Origin: Stappia sp. MMSF_3263
GTDB lineage: Bacteria; Pseudomonadota; Alphaproteobacteria; Rhizobiales; Stappiaceae
Length of the DNA: 64,000 bases
NCBI RefSeq assembly: GCF_030733745.1
Contig: NZ_JASHIK010000020.1
Location: forward strand, 1 to 64,000
Direction of reading: 5' to 3'
Position 1 is the stretch's first letter, and each line of letters begins with the position of its first letter. The notes under the pieces are model-generated. The model made no database searches, was not told the origin of the DNA, and saw nothing but the letters and a program-made list of their open reading frames with translations. Shown in pieces: positions 51,342-61,100 of the stretch. The position numbers and the translations under genes were made by a program.

Positions 51342-51581
51342 TCATCGATCGGTATCCTCACGGGCATCGATCTCGGCCAGTTCCGCCAGATCTTCCGGCT
51401 CGAGCTCCACGACGGGAACGCTGTAGCCGCCGGAAAGCCAGCGATTGAGATCGACATCGGCGCAACGCGCCGAGCAGAACGGCTTGAACCGTTCGATCGA
51501 AAGCTTGTTGCAGACCGGGCACGGCCGGGCGCGAAAATCCTTTCGCGCGGACTTGCCGGACTGACCTTCCACTGGGGGCAT
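51342..51581 (-). CDS. yacG: DNA gyrase inhibitor YacG
   Basis: 79-residue zinc protein of the YacG family, reported in E. coli to inhibit DNA gyrase. The Cys4 zinc site is visible: [20 protein letters not shown] and [19 protein letters not shown]. The tail is acidic ([18 protein letters not shown]). The ATG at 51581 has AGGAATTGCAG upstream. In related genomes yacG usually follows maf; here the two are separated by 2.5 kb carrying an SDR and an acyl-CoA ligase. Confidence 0.93.
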   Translation of the reverse strand: MPPVEGQSGKSARKDFRARPCPVCNKLSIERFKPFCSARCADVDLNRWLSGGYSVPVVELEPEDLAELAEIDAREDTDR

Positions 51582-51634
51582 CTGCAATTCCTGATCGTCG
51601 ACAACGAGGCTGCCGGACGGCAGCCGACCTGTTC

Positions 51635-52441
51635 TCAGCTATACTTTAGCGTGATGCCGCCGTCGACCACCAGCGAATGACCCGTGATGTACCGCGCATC
51701 GTCGCTTGCGAGAAACAGCGCCGCGTTCGCCACGTCCCATGCATCTCCCATGTGGCCCATCGGCACCTGGCCGTCGCGCTTGCGCCACATCGCCTCGACG
51801 TCTCCATCGCCATAGACGCTGGCAAGGCCCGCGGCATGTTCGACCATCGGGGTCTTCATCAGGCCGGGCAGCACCGCGTTGACCCGGATGCCACGCGCGG
51901 CATATTCGACGGCCGTGGTGGCGGTGAGATGATTGACCGCCGCCTTGGAGGAATAATAGGTCGAATAGGCAACCCCGGTATAGCGAAGCGAGGCAATCGA
52001 CGAGATGTTGACGATCGCACCGCCGCCGCCGCGCTCCATTACCGGGATGGCGTGCTTCATGGCGAGGAAGACGCTCTTCAGGTTGACCGCATGGACCCGG
52101 TCCCATTCGGCCTCGTCGAGCTCGACGACACCGCCGACCTCGGCAATGCCGACATTGTTGTCGAGCACCTGCAGCCCTCCGAAACGGTCGACGGCAAGCT
52201 GGACGGCGGCCGCGACCTGCGCGCTCTTGGTGGCATCGCAGGCGATGGCGACCGCCTCTCCGCCCTCGCTCTCGATCAGGGCCCGCGTTTCCTCGGCCGC
52301 CGCCGCACTGATATCGGCGCAGACCACCCGGGCGCCTTCGCGGGCAAAGAGCACGGCCGTCGCCTTGCCGTTACCCCAGCCGGGTCCGACGGACCCCGCC
52401 CCGATGACGAGCGCCACCTTGCCTGCCAAACGTCCGCTCAT
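51635..52441 (-). CDS. SDR family oxidoreductase
   Basis: 268-residue classical short-chain dehydrogenase. The cofactor loop is [20 protein letters not shown], slightly longer than the usual TGxxxGIG and with GPGWGNG in its place. Asp in VVCADIS suggests NAD preference. Catalytic residues: Ser in VNISSIASL and the Tyr-x3-Lys in [14 protein letters not shown]. The end [19 protein letters not shown] is canonical. The start overlaps the acyl-CoA ligase stop (ATGA), so the pair is coupled. The substrate is likely a hydroxyacyl or hydroxy-aromatic compound activated by the ligase, but this is inference. Confidence 0.9.
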   Translation of the reverse strand: MSGRLAGKVALVIGAGSVGPGWGNGKATAVLFAREGARVVCADISAAAAEETRALIESEGGEAVAIACDATKSAQVAAAVQLAVDRFGGLQVLDNNVGIAEVGGVVELDEAEWDRVHAVNLKSVFLAMKHAIPVMERGGGGAIVNISSIASLRYTGVAYSTYYSSKAAVNHLTATTAVEYAARGIRVNAVLPGLMKTPMVEHAAGLASVYGDGDVEAMWRKRDGQVPMGHMGDAWDVANAALFLASDDARYITGHSLVVDGGITLKYS

Positions 52442-53973
52442 TCCGTTCCCCCCACTTGCGAACCGCCCCGCTCCGCCACGCGGCGCGCGTCCCTGGAGCG
52501 CAGTTCCGTCTTCAGGATCTTGCCGTAGTTGTTCTTGGGCAGCGTCTCGATCCGGACATAGTCCTTGGGGCGCTTGAACCGGGCTATTCGCTCCAGACAC
52601 AGCGTGTCTAGGTCGCGCGGCTCGGCCTCGCCCGCGTAATAGGCAACGACGCTTTCGCCCCATTCCGCATCGGGGCGCCCGATCACCGAGACCTCGCGCA
52701 CGCCCGGATGGGTCAGGAGCACTTCCTCCACCTCACGCGGATAGATGTTCGTGCCGCCGGAAATGATGACGTCCTTGGAACGGTCCTTCAGCGTCAGGTA
52801 GCCGTCTGCGTCGAACATACCGACATCGCCGGTGTGCAGCCAGCCCCCGGCAAGCGCGTCCGCGGAGGCCTCGGGATTGTTCCAGTAGCCGAGCATCACC
52901 GTGTCGCCGCGCACAAGGATCTCGCCGCTTTCCCCGTGCGGCCCATGTGCGCCGTCGATGCGCACCTCGACGGCCGAGTTGGCGATCCCGGCGGTGCCCA
53001 GCCGCTGTTCCCATTGCGGATGATCGCGATCGGCGATGTCGGCCTTCGACAGCACCGTCGTGGTCATCGGTGTTTCGCCCTGTCCGTAGATCTGGGCAAA
53101 GCGCGGACCGAAACGGTCGACCGCCCGGATCGCGTCCGCCACATGCATCGGCGCGCCGCCCCAGATGAACGTGCGGATGTTGTCCGCTTCGGCCTCCATC
53201 TGGCATTCGGTCAGCCGCTTGATCATCGTGGGCGCGGCAAACATCGACAGACGCTGCGTGCGGGCAACGATGCCCAGTACTTCGTCAGGCTCGAAACTGC
53301 CCGACGCGGCGACGGCATTCACGCCAAAGCGCATGACATGGGCCATGGCATAAAGGCCCGAGCCGTGGCTCATGGGTGCCGCGTGAAGCAGCGTGTCGCC
53401 GGGTTCGGTGGGATCGACATCAGTCAGATAGGCGTAGCTCATCGCCGCCAGGTTGCGATGGCTGAGCATCGCGCCCTTCGGCCGGCCGGTGGTTCCGGAG
53501 GTGTAGAAGAGCCATGCAAGCCCGTCCGGCGCCACATCGGCCAGCAGCAACGGATCGGACGCGACCAGCGTCCAGAAGGCGGGACTGCCGAGCACAACGA
53601 TGTCGCGCAGTGCCTCCGGGGCATGGGCGGCAATCTCCGCCTCCATGCCTTCGCTTGCGAAAACCAGACGCGCACCGCTGTTCTCGAGGATCCAACCGAT
53701 CTCGGCGCCATGCAGCTTGGCATTGACCGGCACGGCGGCAAGGCCCGCCCACCAGATCGCATACAGCGCCTCAAGGTAATGGGGACCGTTCTTGGCGACA
53801 ATCGCAACGCGATCACCAGCCTCAAGGCCGTAACGACCACGCAGGGCACCGGCGAGCCGGGCGGAACGGCCGGCGAAATCGCGATAGGTGGCGACGGGTT
53901 CAAACCCTCTCGCCAGGGCCGTCTGCTCAGGCCGGGACCGGCCGGCCCGCGCCAGCCAGGCAGCGAGATTCAT
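52438..53973 (-). CDS. AMP-dependent acyl-CoA synthetase/ligase
   Basis: 511-residue adenylate-forming ligase that activates a carboxylic acid to its CoA thioester. Motifs: WLFYTSGTTGRPKGAMLSHR (P-loop), IYGQGETPMTT, LHTGDVGMFDADGYLTLKDR, then SKDVIISGGTNIYPREVEEV, and the catalytic Lys in LPKNNYGKILKTELRSR. It fits the medium/long-chain or aryl-CoA ligase group; the substrate is not evident. GTGGGAGGACAC precedes the start. Together with the SDR it forms a two-gene insertion in an otherwise conserved housekeeping block. Confidence 0.9.
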   Translation of the reverse strand: MNLAAWLARAGRSRPEQTALARGFEPVATYRDFAGRSARLAGALRGRYGLEAGDRVAIVAKNGPHYLEALYAIWWAGLAAVPVNAKLHGAEIGWILENSGARLVFASEGMEAEIAAHAPEALRDIVVLGSPAFWTLVASDPLLLADVAPDGLAWLFYTSGTTGRPKGAMLSHRNLAAMSYAYLTDVDPTEPGDTLLHAAPMSHGSGLYAMAHVMRFGVNAVAASGSFEPDEVLGIVARTQRLSMFAAPTMIKRLTECQMEAEADNIRTFIWGGAPMHVADAIRAVDRFGPRFAQIYGQGETPMTTTVLSKADIADRDHPQWEQRLGTAGIANSAVEVRIDGAHGPHGESGEILVRGDTVMLGYWNNPEASADALAGGWLHTGDVGMFDADGYLTLKDRSKDVIISGGTNIYPREVEEVLLTHPGVREVSVIGRPDAEWGESVVAYYAGEAEPRDLDTLCLERIARFKRPKDYVRIETLPKNNYGKILKTELRSRDARRVAERGGSQVGGTE

Positions 53974-54087
53974 GTGTCCTCCCACGCATCTTGTCGTTCT
54001 TGCCAGGTCACGCGGACGCATGCCCTTGCGCATTTATCGCAGGGAAGAGACGACAAGGCCAAGCCGAAAACAACAAAAGGGAGGGCG

Positions 54088-54771
54088 TCAGGGACGGATC
54101 CGCGCCGGGTCCTGCCATCCGTCGAGAACCGGATACTTGAGACCGGACAACATGTTGACGGTTTCATGCAGTGGCAGGCCGACAACGTTGGAATAGGAGC
54201 CGACGAGCTTCGCCACGAAGGAGCCCGCAAGCCCCTGGATGGCATAGCCGCCCGCCTTGCCGCGCCATTCACCGCTTGCCAGATAGGCTGCGATCTCGGC
54301 ACGGGACAGCTTCTTGAAGCGGACACGGGTCTCGACAAGGCGCTGCCTTACGACATCCTTCGGCGCACTGACGCAAAGCGCGGTGTAGACGCGATGGCCG
54401 CGTCCCGAAAGAAGCTGCAGACAGGCCTCGGCCTGCTCACGCGTCTCCGCCTTGGGAAGAACGCGACGCCCGACCGCGACGACCGTGTCGGCGGCCAGCA
54501 CGAGCCCGTCGATATTGGCTTCCACGCGGTCGGCCGCCCGCCGGGCAACCTCCGCCTTGGTGCGGGCCAGCCGCTGGGCAAGCGCCCGCGGCGTCTCGCC
54601 CTTGCGCGGGCTCTCGTCGATATCCGCCGGCAACAGGCTGTCGGGGTCGATACCGACCTGCTGCAACAGGGCCAGGCGGCGCGGCGAGCCGGAGGCGAGC
54701 ACGAGTGTCGGGCGGCCGGTATCCTGCCGGCCCCTCGATGTGTCGTTCTGGTCGGGTGCGGAGGCGATCAT
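54088..54771 (-). CDS. maf: Maf family nucleoside triphosphate pyrophosphatase
   Basis: 227-residue Maf protein, which hydrolyses non-canonical or modified NTPs. Family motifs: [71 protein letters not shown] and [13 protein letters not shown]. The first 20 residues are a polar extension. It is encoded 54 bp after infA on the same strand, the usual alphaproteobacterial order. Confidence 0.93.
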   Translation of the reverse strand: MIASAPDQNDTSRGRQDTGRPTLVLASGSPRRLALLQQVGIDPDSLLPADIDESPRKGETPRALAQRLARTKAEVARRAADRVEANIDGLVLAADTVVAVGRRVLPKAETREQAEACLQLLSGRGHRVYTALCVSAPKDVVRQRLVETRVRFKKLSRAEIAAYLASGEWRGKAGGYAIQGLAGSFVAKLVGSYSNVVGLPLHETVNMLSGLKYPVLDGWQDPARIRP

Positions 54772-54825
54772 CGGACCGCATTCTTTCTGCCGGACGGCGG
54801 GCGGTGACGAAAGATCACGCCGGCC

Positions 54826-55044
54826 TTACTTGAAGCGGTAGGTGATGCGACCCTTGGTCAGGTCGTAGGGCGTCATCTCGACGAGCACGCGGTCACCCGC
54901 AAGCACGCGAATGCGGTTCTTGCGCATGCGGCCGGCAGTGTGGGCAATGATTTCATGTTCGTTTTCGAGCTTGACGCGAAACGTCGCGTTGGGGAGCAGT
55001 TCCGTAACCACCCCCGGAAATTCGAGGACTTCTTCCTTGGCCAT
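54826..55044 (-). CDS. infA: Translation initiation factor IF-1
   Basis: 72-residue OB-fold protein that binds the ribosomal A site during initiation. The sequence is canonical: [40 protein letters not shown] and [15 protein letters not shown]. Length is exact for the family. It lies between the small phosphatase gene and maf. Confidence 0.98.
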   Translation of the reverse strand: MAKEEVLEFPGVVTELLPNATFRVKLENEHEIIAHTAGRMRKNRIRVLAGDRVLVEMTPYDLTKGRITYRFK

Positions 55045-55158
55045 ATGGATTCCTGATTAGCGAGCCAGATGTGGCGGGAACCTAGCGGATCGCATCAAGA
55101 AAGGGAACAGGCTGGATTCGCGGAATTTCGCGGGTCGCCGGAGCTGTCCGGACGCGGA

Positions 55159-55611
55159 TCAGCCCCCGGGCGTCGATGTCCAGCCGAAGCGCTTCTTGAT
55201 CCGTGTCATCAGCATGTCGCGGACACTGCGGTAGCTGTCCAGAATCTGGTCGCGCGAGCCCGTGGCTAGCGTCGGGTCGGGCGTCGGCCAGTACTCGACC
55301 TCGACCGCATCCGTGCGTGTCATCTCCAGCGCCTTGTGATGCGCTTCGGGTGCCAGCGTTATGACCAGGTCGAAGCCCGATTCATCGAGATCCTCGAAGG
55401 TTTTCGGGCGATGCGCCGACAGATCGCAGCCGATCTCCTCCATCACCGCGTCGACGAAGGGATCGGGCTCACCCTCCCGCACGCCGCAGGATTTCACATA
55501 GACACGTCCGGGGAACAGCTTGGCGAGGATGGCCGCCGCCATCGGCGAACGCACCGCATTCATGCCGCAAGTGAAGAGCACCGCACCGGGCGTCGTTCCC
55601 GGCCGCGTCAC
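55159..55611 (-). CDS. Low-molecular-weight phosphatase / arsenate reductase family protein
   Basis: 150-residue LMW protein tyrosine phosphatase-fold protein. The catalytic loop is LFTCGMNAVRSPMAAAILA (C-x5-R), and the general acid Asp is probably in WPTPDPTL. The family includes tyrosine phosphatases and thioredoxin-linked arsenate reductases; the loop CGMNAVRS and lack of ars neighbours favour a phosphatase-like role. GGATAGGCGGC precedes the GTG start, which lies 5 bp after the UPF0262 stop, so the two are probably co-transcribed. Confidence 0.87.
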   Translation of the reverse strand: MTRPGTTPGAVLFTCGMNAVRSPMAAAILAKLFPGRVYVKSCGVREGEPDPFVDAVMEEIGCDLSAHRPKTFEDLDESGFDLVITLAPEAHHKALEMTRTDAVEVEYWPTPDPTLATGSRDQILDSYRSVRDMLMTRIKKRFGWTSTPGG

Positions 55612-55616
55612 GCCGC

Positions 55617-56114
55617 CTATCCTTTCCAGTGCAGGGCGCAGACGAGCGTGAAGAGCCGTCGGGCGGTCTGCATATCTACGCGGATCTTGCCTTCCAGGCG
55701 CTCCATAAGGATGCGCGATCCCTCGTTGTGAACGCCGCGACGTCCCATGTCGATCGCCTCGATCTGGCTCGGCGTCGCGGTCTTGATTGCCTCGAAATAG
55801 CTCTCGCAGATGAGGAAATAATCCTTCACCACCTTGCGCAGCGGCGTCAGTGAAAGAATGTGCGTGACGACGCGCTCGCCCGCCTCGCCCGAAACGCTGA
55901 AGACGAGACGCTTTTCCACCAGGGAAAGATGCAGCTGATAGGGGCCCGAAGTGTCGCCGATCGGCTCGAACTCGTTGTCCTCGATCAGGTCGTAAATGGC
56001 GACCGCCCGCTCGTGCTCGATATCGGGCGTGGAACGGGAGATCGACCCCTCGTCCAATTGAACGGCGACGAGGCGCGCCTTCTTCGCTTCAGCGTTGTCC
56101 GGCACTGCCGTCAT
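55617..56114 (-). CDS. UPF0262 family protein
   Basis: 165-residue conserved alphaproteobacterial protein. Family features: [57 protein letters not shown] and [20 protein letters not shown]. No signal or membrane segment. The ATG at 56114 ([12 protein letters not shown]) is chosen over a start 20 codons upstream, where the sequence is Arg-rich. It lies between hisD and the small phosphatase; function unknown. Confidence 0.92.
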   Translation of the reverse strand: MTAVPDNAEAKKARLVAVQLDEGSISRSTPDIEHERAVAIYDLIEDNEFEPIGDTSGPYQLHLSLVEKRLVFSVSGEAGERVVTHILSLTPLRKVVKDYFLICESYFEAIKTATPSQIEAIDMGRRGVHNEGSRILMERLEGKIRVDMQTARRLFTLVCALHWKG

Positions 56115-56223
56115 CACTCGATCCCGCCTTGCCCACGGCCGCCGGCGGGCGACCGAACCAGTTGCTTTCAACACCTAGCCCGGCATCCGCCGTCTCGACA
56201 AGGGTATCGCATCCCGCCACTTG

Positions 56224-57519
56224 TCAAAGATTGAGGCGAATGGCGACCGAACGCCCGTGGGCACCCAGGCCCTCCGCCTCCGCGAGCGCGATCGCGGCGG
56301 GCCCCAGTTCACGCAGGTTTTCCGCCGTGCAGCGCAGGATGGATGTCCGCTTGACGAAATCGAGAACGGACAGGCCGGAGGAAAAACGGGCCGAACGGGC
56401 TGTCGGCAGCACGTGGTTGGAACCGCCGATATAGTCGCCGATCGCCTCCGGGGTGTAGCGCCCGAGAAAGACCGCGCCGGCATTGCGAATGCGGTCGAAC
56501 AGCGCATCGGGATCGGCGACCGCGAGTTCAAGATGCTCCGGTGCGATGGCATCGACAAGAGCCGGAGCCTCCTCAAGGGAGCCGACGGTGATCACCGCTC
56601 CGAAATCGGCCCAGCTCGCCCCGGCCACGGCGCCGCGCGGCAAGGTCGCGAGCTGACGTTCCACCGCCGCTTCCACGGCGGAGGCAAAGCCCGCGTCATC
56701 GGTGATCAGGATCGACTGGGCGCTGACGTCGTGTTCGGCCTGTGACAGCAGGTCGGCGGCGATCCAGTCGGGATCGTTCTGGCCGTCCGCCACCACGAGG
56801 ATCTCTGAAGGTCCCGCGATCATGTCGATGCCGACCGTCCCGAAGACGCGCCGTTTGGCAGCCGCGACATAAGCGTTTCCCGGTCCGACGATCTTGGAAA
56901 CGGGTTTGACGGACGCGGTCCCGAAAGCAAGGGCCGCGATCGCCTGCGCCCCGCCAATCCGGTAGATCTCCGTCACACCCGCCAGATGCGCCGCGGCAAG
57001 CACCAGCGGGTTGAGCACCCCGTCGGGACTGGGGACGCACATCACCATGCGCGACACGCCGGCAACCCGCGCGGGCACCGCGTTCATCAGCACCGAGGAC
57101 GGATAGCTTGCCGTGCCGCCCGGAACATAGAGCCCGACCGCCTCGATCGCTGTCCAGCGCGACCCGAGCTCGACGCCGATCGGATCGGTGTAGCGATCAT
57201 CGCCGGGCATCTGCCGGGAGTGATGGGCCGCGATCCGGTCGCGCGCCAGCGTCAGGGCCTCCAGCGTGCGCGCATCGATGCGCGCAAGCGCGTCCTCGAT
57301 CTCCCGCGGCGTTACCGCAAGCTCGGCCATCGACGCTGCATCGAGCCGGTCGAAACGTTTCGTGTATTCGAGAAGCGCGGCATCGCCTCGCGCCTTCACA
57401 TCCTCGATGATGTCACGAACGACCGCGTCCACGTCGGCCGAAGCCTCGCGCTTGCCCGCCAGAAGCGTGTCGAACCTGGCGCTGAAGTCGGATGCGCTGG
57501 TGGAAAGGCGGATAGCCAA
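56224..57519 (-). CDS. hisD: Histidinol dehydrogenase
   Basis: 431-residue zinc enzyme for the last two steps of histidine synthesis (L-histidinol to L-histidine with two NAD+). Motifs: VGLYVPGGTASYPSSVLMNA, RIGGAQAIAALAFGT, then IDMIAGPSEILVVADG and AADLLSQAEHDVSAQSIL; the zinc and catalytic His/Glu are in IAPEHLEL. TTG at 57519 gives the usual MAIRL start with GGAG eight bases upstream; a GTG at 57528 is also possible. It heads the block leading to infA and maf. Confidence 0.95.
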   Translation of the reverse strand: MAIRLSTSASDFSARFDTLLAGKREASADVDAVVRDIIEDVKARGDAALLEYTKRFDRLDAASMAELAVTPREIEDALARIDARTLEALTLARDRIAAHHSRQMPGDDRYTDPIGVELGSRWTAIEAVGLYVPGGTASYPSSVLMNAVPARVAGVSRMVMCVPSPDGVLNPLVLAAAHLAGVTEIYRIGGAQAIAALAFGTASVKPVSKIVGPGNAYVAAAKRRVFGTVGIDMIAGPSEILVVADGQNDPDWIAADLLSQAEHDVSAQSILITDDAGFASAVEAAVERQLATLPRGAVAGASWADFGAVITVGSLEEAPALVDAIAPEHLELAVADPDALFDRIRNAGAVFLGRYTPEAIGDYIGGSNHVLPTARSARFSSGLSVLDFVKRTSILRCTAENLRELGPAAIALAEAEGLGAHGRSVAIRLNL

Positions 57520-57592
57520 TGATTTCACTCCGCGAAGAAACTTGTCAGGGCGGCCTCCCTCATCCCGGCCGGATGCGAAAGGCGGGGCTGCG

Positions 57593-58030
57593 TCAGTCGA
57601 GCTGGTGGCTGGGCTGATGATCCGTCGCCCAGGCGGCGCCGAGATCCGCGAGCTGCGCTTCAATGCATTCCACCGAAAAGGACAACGTGCCCCCTCCGGC
57701 GAACAGCAGGTCGATACGGCCGGCCGGCGCCGTGGTCGCGGTAAAGCTGACCGCAAGGAGCGACAGGACGGCGTCCTTGGCATCCTGGCGAATGTTCTTC
57801 GCCTTCAACTCGCCGGCCCGGGCAAACGACAAGGCGGCGCGGCGGCGCTCTTTCGTATCGCGCGGCCCCTTCTTCTCCTTGTCCCAGGCGAAACGGTTCA
57901 TCGCCACGACCAGGTGACGGTCGCGCGGATAGTACCTGATGTCGCCAACCTTCAGCACCGCGTCCTGCACCTGCGCGGAAATGACGGCGAGGTCTTCCTC
58001 GTCAAGCGCGGCGAGTTTGAGCTGCGGCAT
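57593..58030 (-). CDS. DUF2948 family protein
   Basis: 145-residue conserved alphaproteobacterial protein of unknown function. It begins MPQLKLAALDEEDLAVISAQ and has the family sequence RHLVVAMNRFAWDKEKKG and LSFARAGELKAKNIRQD. It usually lies directly upstream of hisD, as here (73 bp). ATG at 58030 preferred to a TTG two codons upstream. Confidence 0.9.
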   Translation of the reverse strand: MPQLKLAALDEEDLAVISAQVQDAVLKVGDIRYYPRDRHLVVAMNRFAWDKEKKGPRDTKERRRAALSFARAGELKAKNIRQDAKDAVLSLLAVSFTATTAPAGRIDLLFAGGGTLSFSVECIEAQLADLGAAWATDHQPSHQLD

Positions 58031-58182
58031 CGGCAAGCCACCTCATTGATCGGGTTCGTGTCCGCCCGCCCGGACCGGGCGGAGGTTCCGCCCTTACCTA
58101 ATGAATTCGCGCGGCAAAGCAACAGGTGAGTGGCCCGCGACAGCGGAGACACCGAGAGTACCGCGGAACGACAGGGGCAAAC

Positions 58183-61100
58183 TCAGGCGACGAAACGCAG
58201 CGCCTCGGCGGGCATCGGCGGCCCGAACAGGCGTCCGGTTCCCCGCACACAACCGGCGGCACGCAGCAAGGCAAGGTGTTCCTCGCTGTCGACCCCGTCG
58301 ACGCCCACATTCACCCCGAGTGTACCGGCAACTGAAACCAGTGCCCGCATGACCGTCTCACCGCGCTCCCCCGCCAGCACGTCATCCAGTCCGGCGCGGT
58401 CCATCCTCAAGGCGTCGAAACGGAAACGTCCGAGCAGGCGAAGCGAGGAAGAGTCCGATCCGAAACGGTCGAGGACGAGCCGTGCGCCGACGCTGCGCAG
58501 GTCCCGCAGCCGGCGCATCGCATCAGCCGCGTTGACGAGGAAATAGCCATCGGACACCTGCAGGTGCAGCCTTGAGGGATCGAACGACCTCTTCTTGACG
58601 GCGGCGGAGACGATGGCCGGCAAGGTTTCCAGGCCAAATTGGCGAACGCTCAGGTCGAGCGCAATCAGGTAGTCGTCCGGCCAGGCCGTGGCGTTCTCGA
58701 CAAGAGTGCCGATCACCGCCGAGGTCGAGGCCTCGAGCGCGGCGACGTCCTGATGGGCATCTGTGCCGGGTGTCTCCTCCAGTTCCGAGTTCCGCCCTCC
58801 AACGGCGTGATATCCTCTCACCTCGGACGTCCTCAGGCAGACGACGGGCTGGAACATGACTTCCGATGTCTCGACAGTTGCGGCGGGTCGACCGGCAAGG
58901 GGAGCGGCATGGCGCCGCGAACGCGCGCCCAGGGCCTGGTTGTCCGCCAGCCTGTCGGAGGCCCGATAGATCCTGAAGTTGTTGCGGCCCTCGTTCTTGA
59001 CGGCGTAAAGGGCCGCGTCGGCCTTGCGCATCAGATCGCTGATGCCCGCGCCAGGCAGCACCGGCGCGATGCCGATGCTGGCACCGATCCGCACGCCGCT
59101 GCCGTCAATGACGAATGGCGGCTCCATCGCATCGAGTATGCGCCGGGCGATGGTTTCCGCCAGATCCGACGGCCAGGACATGCCGGACGCGGAGGACAGC
59201 ACCACGGCAAATTCGTCTCCCCCAACGCGCCCGACGATGTCGCTGTCGCGCACGCATTGCCGGAGGCGTTCGGCCACTTCGCGCAGCAACTGGTCGCCGG
59301 CGTTGTGACCAAGGGCGTCGTTGACGGGCTTGAACCGGTCAAGATCGATCAGCATGAGAATACCGGCACATGTCCCGGAGGCGGCATCCTGCCCCGGCGG
59401 CTCCGGACGCGCGACAAGCTCGCCCAGTTGCTCGTTGAGATAGGTCCGGTTGGCAAGCCCGGTCAGCGTGTCGTGACGGGCGGCATAGAGCACTTGGTTG
59501 GCGGCGGCCTCGCGCTCGGTGACATCTTCATGCGTGCCAACCCAGCCGCCGTCGGGAAGCGGTGCATGGACCGTCGAGATGACCCGACCGGACCGCAAGT
59601 GGAAGAGCGATCTGACCGTTTCACCGGCCAGCAGCTTGCGCCGCAGCTCGGCGACATGTCGGTCGACATCCTCCCGCGTCTCGCCGCAGGTCCCTTCCGC
59701 CAGGACCAATTCCTCAAGCCGCACACCCTGACGGAGGTCCTTCAGATGACGTTCGAAGAGCCAGACGTAATTGTCGTTCCACAGAAGCAGCTGCCCGTTC
59801 CTGTCGAAGACGCTCACGCCCTGGTTCATGTTTGCCAGAACGGTTTCGAGCTCGTCGGACTTTTCCCGCGCGACCCGCTCCTTCTCGATCAGCCGGTGTT
59901 CGATCTGCTTTCGGTCGGTAATGTCCATAAACGTGGACAGCAGCCCGCCGCCGGGAAGGAACGTACCGCGAATGTCGACTACGGTCCCGTTCGGCCGGCT
60001 GCGCTCATAGCTGTGAATGTTGCTGCCGAGGATCGCCTCCAGCCGCTCGCGCGTCAGTCGTTCGACATCTCCGACGCCGTATTCGCCACGCTCGGCATTC
60101 ATGCGGACATAGTCTTCAAGGGACGGCCGGTTCGCCAAATATTCGGGCGTTACATCGAGAAGAACCTCGAAATTGCGGTTCCACCCGGCAACCTTGTGTT
60201 CCTCGTCGAAATAAACCACCGCGCCGGGGTAGTTCTGGAACACCCCTTCCAGGGTCATGGCCTGGCGCACCGTCTCGGTAATGTCGCCCAGCGAAATGAC
60301 AACGCCCGCTTCGGCGCCATCTGCAGGGCTGTCAAACGGCACCGCATTGAGATTGAGCCACCTGAGCCCGCGTCCGCCAGGAAGGCTGAGACCGGCCACC
60401 GTGTTCGAGAGCCGCGAAGGATCGGCGGCCCCGTCGGCGAGCAGGTTTCCCAGCGGGGCCTGATCACGCGACTTCTCGACGAAGCACAGGTCAAGGTCCG
60501 ACAGCCGTGTTCCCGCGAGTTCTCTGGTGTCGATGCCGAGCATGACCAGCGCGGCCGGATTGCAGGAAATTACCGCTCCGTCGCTGTCGACGACAATGAC
60601 ACCCTCGGACAGCGATTCCAGCGTGCTGCGGTACAGCGCCTCTGAATGCTGCAGCCGCAATTCGGCGGTCTTGCGGTCGGTAACATCGCGGATCGCACCG
60701 ATGATGCGAACGACCCTGCCGTCATGCAAGACCGGCCGGCCGGCCGTGCGAACCCAGCGTTCGCGCCCGCGGGCGGTCAGAAGCGGCAGTTCCAAACTGA
60801 AGGGAAGCGCATCCTCGCAGGCAGCGCGGGTTGCCTCGCGCAGGGCCGGCTGCACGTCGGGCGCAAAAAAACCGACGGCCTTCTCGATATCCGGCACGTA
60901 GCTGTCATCAACTTCGTGGAGTGCCCGCGTCTGCTCGCTCCAGGTGAGCGTGCCGCGCTCCAGGTCCAGCTCCCATCCGCCGACGCCCGAGACGCTGGTT
61001 GTCTGCGCGATCAACTCCGATTGCGTCTCGACCAATGCCCGCTGCCGATTCGTTTCCTCTCGCAGACGGTCCGCCTCCGCGGCATTCGCATAGGATCCGA

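Noticed and set aside
58639-60645. 668-codon plus-strand frame opposite the GGDEF protein
   Set aside because: Antisense to GGDEF and PAS motifs; a shadow frame.
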